Source: Blasia pusilla (lineage: Eukaryota; Marchantiophyta; Marchantiopsida; Blasiales). Taken from it: 64,000 nucleotides of DNA. Location: positions 24,242,001 to 24,306,000 of the forward strand of contig CM114273.1 of assembly GCA_050084515.1 (NCBI GenBank). The letters are read 5' to 3'. The translations under genes were made by a program, and so were the position numbers. The first letter of the stretch is position 1; every line of letters begins with the position of its first letter. This document shows, one piece after another, positions 48,435 to 57,721 of this stretch. Under the pieces are notes generated by a model. It was not told where the DNA came from. It ran no database searches and saw only the letters and a list, made by a program, of their open reading frames with translations.

Positions 48435-50645
48435 AAAATAGATTGTGAGTAGAGGATGTGAGTTGCAGCAGAACGTGAAGAAAGTATAGAAGTGCAGAGT
48501 AGTGATTACAATGGCATGTCAAAATTTTATATGTCGTTAGGAAAACTTTAGCTCTGAAAATAGAGATCACTTATACAAGGTTATGTGTACATCACATAAT
48601 ATCTTCCCGGCCTATTGGTGGTTTTTTTCTAGTTGCTAGAGTACAAAATGTGCGAGCCATAGTAAAATGGAACCACTATCGTTATATACATTTTTGGATG
48701 GTGAGGCCGAAGGGCTATTACAAGACAAATAGTAAAGAAAGAGATTCTGTTGTAGCTCCCCACTATGTCCTACATGAAGGAGGACAACACTCTCCTTACG
48801 ATAGTGTCTCTTGGCTATATAAGAGATACAATAGTCTACATGCATGGGCGTGGTAAAGAAGGAGATGAGTTGATGCACAGTTGTGCTTGGGTCGGGCAGA
48901 GAGTAGATTTGGGGATCACCTGAAACAGAGACTACTCAGAAAATTGCACATGTGAGAACTATACATGCAAAACATGTATAATGGAAAGTTCAGAGTGGTA
49001 TAGAGTCATACTTGGGTTGTTGTGGCATTGGTGTACTATGTCTAGAAAATGTGAGCTACAGCCAAGTAAAGCACAAGTCAGTCGAGCATAATAAGTGTGA
49101 AAAGTATGCAAAAAATAACACAAATTGCAACACATGTAGTAGAATGGAATTTAAAATTGGTGTTGTTAACTTTTAAAGGTTGGCACTTAGTCACTTAGAC
49201 ATCATCCTTCATATCACTTCGGTACATTTACTAATAGGCAGGAGAAATGTAAAACCAAGACATGCATTTTTGGGCATGAGCTGGCCAACTAATACATACT
49301 TCAGAAGGCTACAATGTAACATATTGAGTTACTAAAGCGAAGTACAGTTCCCATGCAGCAAAGCAGGGAATCGGTGAAATAGCTAGCAATTTACAAAGAT
49401 ACCCTTTGTGAAGAAATATATTTTCCACAAAAGTTAACAACTTATCATTACCTTAGGGCACGGTTGCAGTGATCAGCTCTCTGCTTGCGAGTAAACCCGC
49501 TATCTCAAATCTCAAGGAGTCGATAGACTGAGTCACAACTACATAATTAGTGAGAAGTAGTTTATTGTTCTGACTTACCCAACTTTGATAGTTATAGCTC
49601 TAGATGTACTCCCGCAAGCAAATCATGTGGTGGGCAATCCAAGAGCACTTGATGTGTAGAAGATGCAAATGAGTTATGCGACCTAAGAAAATTAGCACAT
49701 AGGAAGTTCAAGAGGGAGGAAATGGGAAGCGCTCTCCTAGTGTATTGGTATGCTTACACTCACTACAGTGAGTAGCTACTAGCATCCGCAATTCATTGAG
49801 CATCGAAGTATAGGCTAGGCAAGAACATAGGTATCAGGCAGAGTGCAAGTCATAGTTCTCCGAATCTAGCATATGAAGATTTGGAGTTACATGAATAGAG
49901 ATAGGAAAAGAAGCCTTACTCCCATGAGTTGCAGGTGCATGAAGCACGTGATGTCGATCCTACACATTAGTACAAGCGAGTAATGGACACTAGAATCGAC
50001 GCACAAAATCTGATTCGCACAAGTGACACGATTTCCAGTCATTGAGAAATTAAGAATGCGATCCCTTGATTCATACCTTGTTGTTTCATAAATAAGTAGG
50101 AAATTATCTAGCTTGCATACACTACAAATATTTAAGCATTGCAGAAATTTTCATATGAAACACCAAAGAGAACTCGACCATATCTGGCAAGCGAATATCT
50201 CAATGACACTAACCGTAATCTTTGTACACGTAACCAATGCCACCACCCGGTTATTGTGGCATGTTGTAAACTGAAACATGCTCAATGTGAGTGGTGTTCA
50301 TAGGATACTAAGTTGGAGTGATGGAACAGTGATAAGGCCATAGAGTATGTCATTTTCAATCCTAGGGAGGATATGACTGCAATGTTGCCCATTGTGGATA
50401 GTGCACACCCAAGTCTACACAAACAGGTCATAGGCAATAACGAGCCCTTTCACTATTTCTCGCTTGCATCCATGGCAACACACACACTCATCATCCCAAC
50501 ATATTGGTCAGTTGATGCGGAAGGGATGAGGTTGGGAGGTAGGCTAGGCTTCCCCAGTCATTCTTGTTGTCTGAGGTGCTTAGGATTCCATCCATGGTTC
50601 CTACGCAGCCTATTGAGCCTACAGTGGGGACTGAGGCATCTACAG
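48435..50645 (+). other. Foreign patchwork between two B modules at the right edge of copy C
   Basis: About 2.05 kb (48435-50489) matches nothing else in the window and has no recognisable gene. It is followed by a roughly 30-nt methyltransferase fragment (50490-50518, CATATTGGTCAGTTGATGC, as at 43485-43507) and a roughly 125-nt gag-linker fragment (50519-50643, as at 41082-41186). The complete B module 50646-50750 follows. The whole lies inside the CGGA-flanked unit. Confidence 0.75.
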
Positions 50646-50750
50646 TTGTGGTACACTTGTGTTTGTGGATGCTCTCGTCTATGTTATGCATGTAGGTGAG
50701 TATGGTATGTTAGCGATGTATGTTGTATGACGATGTGGATTCGCACGACA
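50646..50750 (+). repeat. Terminal B module at the right edge of copy C
   Basis: TTGTGGTACACTTG to TTCGCACGACA, nearly identical to 47857-47961. Copy D gag resumes immediately after it behind the CGGA duplication. Confidence 0.88.
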
Positions 50751-51420
50751 CGGAGCAACCACGACTTCCAGAGGCACCCAAGTGAGAGTTTGCGTGAGGC
50801 TTACACTCACTTGCGCCGGTTGATCAACATCACTCAGGGGGTGACAGAGGCTCAGGCTATCCAATCATGGTACGCGATACTGGACCGGATCCTGCGGACA
50901 CGGGTCCGGGAGGGGTGCTTCTTATGAACACCTCCCCTACTTTGAGAGATTTTTTTAGGACTGCCGAGAACATTGAGCGCAACATGGCAGAGGAGAGCGT
51001 AGCCACCATGAGTTCTGGGCGAGAGCAATCACGATTGTCTGCACTACCTGTGCAGCAACGTCGACTCCGAGATGGGTCGACTGTGGCACCATGAGCTCAA
51101 GGAAGATATTGCCAAGCCATGCCACAAAGACCTGCCCCTTCATATGTGGCTCAGCAGCAGCGGCCTACTATTACTTGTTGGTCATGTGGTGGAGCCCATC
51201 ATCAGCGCGATCGCACTCGTCAGGGTTATGGACCTGTGCCTCAGCATGGAGGAGGAGATGGTGCTGCACCAAGAGGTTATCAGTGTGACTATTGTCAGAG
51301 GTATGGTCCTACACGCGCCAGGTGTTTCAGTTGACATCATGAGTTACGTCCGGACCGAGGGCCCGAGAGGGCACCAGAGCGAGTAGCCGGTCCGGGTGGG
51401 CCTAGAGATCGTGCACCAGG
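50751..51420 (+). pseudogene. Copy D gag, C-terminal part with zinc knuckles
   Basis: It continues the frame left at 37635: ESLREAYTHLRRLI, GVTEAQAIQSWYAILD. It then needs frame changes. Knuckles appear at 51177-51325 as CWSCGGAHHQRDR (last Cys lost) and CDYCQRYGPTRARC (His lost). Confidence 0.82.
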
Positions 51421-51499
51421 TGGTCTCGTTGGGGGACGAGGAGCTGGAGTTGCACGACAAGGTGGTGGAGCTGTAGGTGGAGGAGGTAGAGTCCTACCA

Positions 51500-52714
51500 C
51501 CTAGACACGTCGAGGGAGATTCCAGGCGTGAGGCTAGGATGGCTGCTTAGATACATCAGCTATAGGAGCAGATTGCCGCTATGGCTTTGAGATTAGCCGA
51601 TGCCGAATCTGTGGCATCGACATCATATGGAGCAGCCAGAGATATGGAGGATCCTGGTTGGATGTGCAAGGTTGCCCACATGGAGGCCGCCACAGTTGTG
51701 ACGCGTGGAGCAGCCGTAGAGTTTGATCCACAGCGAGGGGAAGCCAGGAAATAGACTAGGCTTCCTCAGTCTTTCAAGTTATCTGAGGCGATGAGGACCC
51801 CATCGATGGGTCCTAATCAGAGTTCCTGGAAAGTTGGTGACGTTGTTGGTGTGTAGGCACGGAGGGCGATGGGAGAAGTGAGTGCGACTACTCCTATTGT
51901 TGATGCTCATGAGGGGCATGTGTCGAGCAGGTTGTTGGGGGCGGCCACCATTGTGTACCGCGCTTCTTTCTTTTCTGCTTCCGATGTTATGACATTGGGG
52001 GGTACGCCCGCCGAGGATTTTCGGCTCGCCGCTACGCTATGTGAGCGTGGAGTTGGAGTTCCTGCATCACGTTCAGAGGTGATTGCAGAGGAGGTGATGG
52101 ACGTGCCCTTGGAGCGGATGCTCGGGCCGTCCACGTCAGATTCAAGGCAGGCTGTGGCTGCTAGGATGGCGGAGATGCCCTCTAGACCCGCGATAGAGTG
52201 TGCCATGGCTTCTCCTGGTGTTATCTTGCTGGATAACCGAGGAGAGGTCTTCCAGTTGGTGAGTCCTGAAGGTAGAGCTTTTAGTCCGCAGCGCGTCTTG
52301 TTGGATTCAGGAGCACAACCCTTGATGTTGGGGAAAGCTCATTCAGAGGATTGGGCTTGACAAGAGCTGATGTGGAGCGTTGTCCATTTCGGATAAAGAC
52401 ATCCTTGAGTGGAGCGAGTACCACACAGTATATCACCCGACAAGAGGTCGTGGTGAGGATTCGCCCGGGACATCCTACAGTTGAGTCCGTGGTGCGAGCC
52501 AAGGCGATAGTGACTGATGCAGAGTCCTACGACGTCTTGGTTGGTGGAGCAGTGTTATACCCGATGGGGTTTTCCTTGGATTACTAGGAGGAGTCAGCGT
52601 CCTATAGACCAGGATGGCAGTCAAGTGATGGGCGTCTTAGCTCATTACCCCTTCGATCACAAGTGCAGTGATCGAGCAACCTCCATGAGAGATGGCGTCC
52701 TTAGCAGCATTTAG
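51500..52714 (+). pseudogene. Copy D gag-protease linker and protease
   Basis: An open block 51869-52360 (163 aa) ends with RVLLDSGAQPLMLGKA; the retropepsin DSGA codons are 52304-52315, the only intact active-site box in the window. A 1-to-2-nt shift then moves the rest to 52351-52587, which has VVRAKAIVTDAESY and DVLVGGAVLYPMGFSLDY, ending at a TAG where copy B continues with Trp-Glu. Confidence 0.82.
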
Positions 52715-52871
52715 GAGTGCCATCACTTGGCCTAGTGATTTAATGGAGGGACATGGCGATGCAGAGGATACTCACGTTCCTGATATTTCTATGGAGAGGA
52801 GTGTTATGGTAGCCGCATCATTCCATGGAGGAGAGGTGCCACTGTGGGGCTCGACTGAGGAGCTTTGACGA

Positions 52872-53456
52872 TTGGCAGATGAGCACGTGCAAACCGCATG
52901 GAGAGAGGCGTTTGCACTGGAGCATGACGGGTCTGAGGAACCCGAGGTAGAAGGGAGTGCTACGATGACACCCTTGAATACCACACCCATTGTGTGGTGT
53001 ATCCCGGAGGAGGGTATTGGAGTGTTAGATCTCTTTGGAGGGATTAGCACCGGGTTAGTTGTTGTTTTGCAGGCAGGAGTGCGAGTACAACAGTACCTGC
53101 ATGTAGAGAGTGATGAGGAGTCAGTGCCAGGATGGCACGCGTCAGCCTATTTGGGCATGTTGGCTATGGAGAGCCAGAGTGTGGAGACTTCGATGGCGAG
53201 GTCTAGTGGAGAGTCCTTGGATCTCGAGGCCAGTGAGGAGACGACAGATGGCCGAGATATTCATGATGATGGAGTAGTCTTGGAGTTGCTTCGGACTGGC
53301 AGCATTGCAAGCACCGTGGATGCTAGAGAGCGGGATCGGATCCTACAGCGGGCCAGACGGTTCCGTTGGGAGGTGACACATTTTTTGAGGGTTTGGGAGA
53401 GTACGCGTAGTGCCGCATCCTTTGCAGAGAGCACGACTAGTGCAGCATGCCCATGA
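52872..53456 (+). pseudogene. Copy D methyltransferase stub fused in frame to RNase H tail / integrase N-terminus
   Basis: An open 194-codon block. Its first part has the methyltransferase start TPIVWCIPEEGIGVLDLFGG and VQQYLHVESD. It then switches to DEESVPGWHASAYLGMLA, which in copy B (15290-15330) follows RNase H. The junction (53105-53117) lies in GAGAGTGATGA, present at both parental positions (B 12769-12779 region and 15286-15296). About 2.5 kb, including the methyltransferase catalytic motifs IV-X, all of RT and nearly all RNase H, was deleted. Confidence 0.88.
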
Positions 53457-54690
53457 GGAGTTGGGTCACTTTGGGGTGAAGCGAACGTACAGCTTGCTCC
53501 ACATTCAGTATTGGTGGCGAGGCATGTAGACTGACGTTCAGCAGTTTGTTGCGAGGTGCATGGTGTGTGATTGGGTCCAAGCATCCTTCAATGCTCCGAC
53601 TCCACAGTTGCATCCATTACCGATCATGGGCTTAGGGTATAGATGGAGTTTGGATTTTGTAGGAACTTTGCCTTTGACAGAGCGTCACAGTCGTTATGTG
53701 TTGGTGATGGTCGAGCACTTCTCAAAATGGATTGAGTTGGTTGCATTTCCTGACAAAGCGAGTGAGGGAGTAGCTTATGCCTTCCTTGACAGAGTGTTGA
53801 GTCATTATGGCGCACAGGCTGAGGTGTTGACAGACCAGGGTATTGAGTTTCGCGGTGAGTTCCAACCTTTGTGTGATTAGGCGTTGATCGACCATCGCAC
53901 GACTTCGCGAGATCATCTTGAGGCGGATGGATTAGCGGAGAGAGTTGTGCAGATGGTGAAGAGGGGTTTACGCAAGTATGGCTTGCAAAGAGGTCACATA
54001 GGAGATTGGGACCTCCAGTTGCCCTGGTTGGTGATGGGATACAGATTCAGCATGCTGGCATCCTTAGCGTCTTTTTCACCGTACTTGCTACTTTATGGCC
54101 GAGAGCCAGATTTACCTGCGGCCATTCGTTGAGATGCTGGTGAGGTGCTGGACCTTGATGACCCAGATGTATGGATGCGAGCATGTTCTCAGAGGGCTGA
54201 GTTGTTTCAGAGAGTGATGCCCATGGCGTTTGAGAACTTGGCGATTGCGCAGCATCGGGATACGTTGAGGTATGCGACTATTCGGGGTGGTGGTTATCGA
54301 CCAAAAATCCGAAGGTTTGATCAGAGAGATTATGTCTACTTGCAGCAGACGACACTGATGACGTTGGATGTGACTGAAGGGCGCACTATCATGAGAGTGT
54401 GTGACGTTTTTCCATCCAGTGTTCTCTTGCTAGAGGGACGCGATGGCATAGTATGGAAGGACCATGTGCGTAATTGTGCGCCATGTCACCTTCCTAACAT
54501 GGATGATACAGTAGATCCGAGCTTAGCATTAGTTTCTACAGGCTTGCGTTGTATGTTGTGTGGTTATGCCCGTGGTACGGCTACGATGCTAGTCTGTGAT
54601 GGATGTTCGAGAGGTTGGCATATGGCATGTCTGACGCCACCTCTCACTAGGGTTCCTCGGGGACGATGGATGTGTCCCATATTTACATAG
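53440..54690 (+). pseudogene. Copy D DDE integrase-PHD pseudogene
   Basis: Blocks: HAHEELGHFGVKRTYSLL, CMVCD, WSLDFVGTLPL, LTDQGIEFRGEF (53560-53880), and DHLEADGLAERVV (53884-54132), separated by a TAG. After a TGA at 54130 the last open block 54145-54690 (181 aa) carries the integrase C-terminus and PHD: CMLCGYARGTATMLVCDGC, GWHMAC, WMCPIF. The last zinc ligand is Phe instead of Cys. Confidence 0.87.
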
Positions 54691-54865
54691 AGGAGATACT
54701 AGGTAGGTTTACATTCCGACTTTTTAGTGACATGGATGACAGGAAGACGACTAACGATGGGGCCACATGAGCACCAGGCCTTCTTGCTCTTAGAGTCCGA
54801 GAGATGTATGTCATAGTAGGTAGGGATAGATGGCTATCTGGAGTTAAAGGGACCTACCCATCAAC

Positions 54866-55611
54866 TAGGGGGGCGATTGGAGATATTTTAGTATTGCTTG
54901 TCTCGTTGTTTGGATGCCATGAGTTAGCATGGGATCGTACGTGTTTGTGTGTGTGTTCGATGACAACGATGTATGTTGTGTAGCGATGTGTATGCGCACG
55001 ACGGTTGTCACATCTTTTAGGATAGATCGGTGAGATCTAGTAGAGCGCCTTCGTGAGTAGTGGAGGACACGCTCAGTAGGTCGAGGATGACCTACTGAGG
55101 CCCCTTTGTTTCGGCTCATTTGGAGCCATATTGAGGGACTTACTATTTTAGGTAAGTACCATTTTGAGTATATGATCGACTTTCTATTTTGGGTAAGTGG
55201 ACCTGGACCTCCTACATCAGGCCAAGAGCCAAGGAGGTGACTTGGGAGAAAAGATTACCATAGAGAGAGTTTGGGAGAGGGGAGGGGTACACCTCAAGGA
55301 GAGAGAGCTCATTCTCTCTTTGTTGAACCTCTTGGCATGAGGCGGCGCAGCTATGGTCCCTTGTCTTGTGAGTGTAACCCGAGCCTCTCATTAGGAGAGT
55401 GGGTTTGGTGTGACATGAGAGAGAGTGCACACCTTTGAGAGCTATGGTGTGAGATGGTGTAGAGAGAGATTGGATCTTACTTTATTGGAGATATTTTAAT
55501 ACTTCTTGTCTTGTTGTTTGGATGCCATGAGTTAGCATGGGATCGTGCGTGTTTGTGTGTGTGTTCGGTGACAACGATGTATGTTGTGTAGCGATGTGTA
55601 TGCGCACGACA
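54866..55611 (+). repeat. Copy D 3' end: PPT then B1-A2-B2 (B-type)
   Basis: ctaggggggcga, then B1 (54876-55003, ends GACG), spacer 'gt', A2 (55006-55483, starts TGTCACATC, with a short internal deletion) and B2 (55484-55611, ends GACA). Confidence 0.88.
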
Positions 55612-57721
55612 TCTATCTATATGAACCAAAAATTTGAAAAAAAACAACTGATTTAATAAGCTAGGTCTTTCTTTTTGGAACATAGATTTTTTTTCTGACC
55701 AATCATAGAGATCATTCTCAGCCTCTCAAAACCACGCCAAACGGTTCTATGAGTTTGCTCGACATACTCATGGGCCTGTCGGGGTGGTTTTGAGAGGCGA
55801 GAATGATTTGGAAAAGAATCATTAATTTTGGTGGTTATCAAAGCTAATGCATGTCTCATTCAATTGATATTGTGGGTTATATATTCATGGCAAATTTCCT
55901 TCTTACTAAAGCTCATGAGAAATGTTTTATGGCGCTTTTTTAGAGAGAACTACTATGAATCTTGGACCCATTTCATTTAAATTATGTTGCCCATACTATA
56001 TTTGATAATATTTATATTATTTTTTTAATTATTTTCATATACATGATTATAAATATTTTATAAGTGATGAGGATATCAATTTAGTAAGTCATGAAAATTA
56101 AACCAATCAAGTTATAATTTGAATTCTTTTGTATTCAAGTCATTCATTGTCCAATCATAAAGATGCTATAAAATCTTGCTATGTCCTTGCACACCATTGC
56201 ACGCATATATTTTTCCCGATCTCGTCAGGTCTTTTTTTTTGAACTCCAGGTTTGATACAAAATCTTCAAGATTTTCCCTTTTTTCGGGTCAGCTTTTTCC
56301 AAAACTTTCCATAGCATGTCAGACTGGCATTGCAAAGAATGCCGGTTCTACGCTCTTGTAGATGTACACCTTATCAAGTTGCATTTGCCTTTGCGTTTGC
56401 CTAATACCTTCAACACCCATTCACACACCTCTCCCGCTCCGAGAACTCTAAATGCGTTGGAAGTCATCGCCCGCCCACTTCGCCACCATGCCTTCTCAAG
56501 GTAAAATCTACATAGGCATCCTAGGATTTTGTAGGATACGGATTTGTGACAATCCTTCGGGTTCCCATACGTTTCAAATTGAGTGACGCACATTGCCACG
56601 AAAACTCCACCGGATTCCCACAAACAAACTGTGGGAATTTCCTTCGAACGAATCTCCACCGATCCCATCTATCGTTCGAGACAACTGTTGATGGACACGA
56701 ACGCAGGGAGTGACCCAAAATCTGCATCGTCAAACCCTATTGGGGAGAACCTTTACCGAATTTTACCTCCCTCTAGAGAGTCTGGAAGAACATCACGCAC
56801 TGTAGAAAGTTAAGAGACATCAGACTTTCTGCAACACATAACGCTGAATCGGCCGTGCTATGCACAAACCACCAAAAGTCAAAAGGGATTTCGGATCCTC
56901 CGCAATCACATGAGCAAACCACAGGATTTCAAGAGTGACCACACATCCGTCGTTACATGAATGAACCAATGGATGGCAAAGGTGCCACCAGATACGAATG
57001 GGTTGTGGCCAAGGAGAATCCCTTTTCCTGGCTACCATAGTCGCCATAATCACATTGCGTTAGCTACTTGTGTAATGACTTTGTAAAAATTTCACCAGAA
57101 GATGTTCATAGATGAAGCACAGTTTCCCCGCAGTCATCAACAGGACATTCCCAGCAATTTTCTGTACTAAAAAATGTTTCGGGGAGATTTCTTTGTTTTG
57201 TACCTGCGCCCGGAACTTTGGTGCCAAACTGCACACATGGTCACAGTTTGAAATATTGGGAATGAAAGGTTATTTTCATATATCTGTGCCATAGGTATCC
57301 TCTTATACTGTTATCAATTGCATAACCTGTGTCCTTACGTGGAACCATTTTTGGCCTGAAGATCCTTGCAGAGACGAAGCTTTTCTTGTTGATTTGGGCA
57401 AACTACACTGAAATGCTCCAAAATCATATCTCTGCGTACATCTCCCAGTTATATGGGAAACCTATTTCTGCACTCTGAGAGCCGCCTACACCCACTACAA
57501 TCTCACCTTTATTGGAAAATTTCATGTAGGTATGTTGGTATCCCATCTCAAGATAATACGTACTGTATCTCCTATTCCCGATCTCCACTTCTTAAGCCAA
57601 TTCCTTGAATTTTTCTGAGTCTTTGAAGCCCCTAGAACCTGTGAGCAGTTAACTTCTCAAGGGATTGGCAATGGAATAATCCCAATGCTGTAGAGAATAT
57701 CATAGATCTACGATGGTCTAG
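55612..57721. other. Intergenic DNA and 3' flank of ZPR1
   Basis: AT-rich to 56160, then moderately GC sequence. Open stretches of 60-106 codons (for example 56348-56668 minus) match no family I know. TTTATT at 57508-57513 is an inverse AATAAA about 210 nt beyond the ZPR1 stop and could be its polyadenylation signal. The hairpin at 55711-55807 is listed separately. Confidence 0.5.
55711..55807. repeat. Near-perfect 27-bp foldback with ~42-nt loop
   Basis: Left arm 55711-55738 (ATCATTCTCAGCCTCTCAAA, then ACCACGCC) pairs with right arm 55781-55807 (GGGGTGGTTT, then TGAGAGGCGAGAATGAT), leaving one bulged A and one mismatch. The size resembles a small plant microRNA-type foldback or a MITE remnant. 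Confidence 0.65.

Larger units (their letters stand above)
37636..50750 (+). mobile_element. Copy C: most complete element, inserted into copy D gag
   Basis: It begins TGTCATGACC at 37636 and the insertion ends TCGCACGACA at 50750, flanked by CGGA on both sides. Core order: A1, leader, gag, protease, L3-d insertion, methyltransferase, RT-RNase H, integrase-PHD (to 47682), polypurine tract, B1-A2-B2 (to 48434). From 48435 to 50645 a foreign patchwork lies between that B2 and a further complete B module (50646-50750), which forms the real right edge. Several open blocks are long, but stops and frameshifts remain in gag, protease, methyltransferase, RT and integrase. Confidence 0.9.
36098..55611 (+). 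mobile_element. Copy D: Ty3-like element split by copy C (36098-37635 and 50751-55611)
   Basis: The left part is a C-subfamily A1 and leader followed by B-subfamily gag. The gag reading frame stops at copy C and resumes at 50755 (AAG TTG CGG A / GC AAC CAC GAC), flanked by the duplicated CGGA (37632-37635 and 50751-50754). Downstream come protease, a methyltransferase stub fused to RNase H-tail/integrase sequence, PHD, and a B-subfamily B1-A2-B2 end. RT and most of RNase H are deleted. Its two ends belong to different subfamilies, and its outer flanks (agaaa / tctat) show no target duplication, consistent with a recombinant. Confidence 0.87.

Noticed and set aside
56348-56668. 106-codon minus-strand frame as a gene
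   Set aside because: No recognisable domain, no splice-supported extension and no conserved neighbour; consistent with chance.
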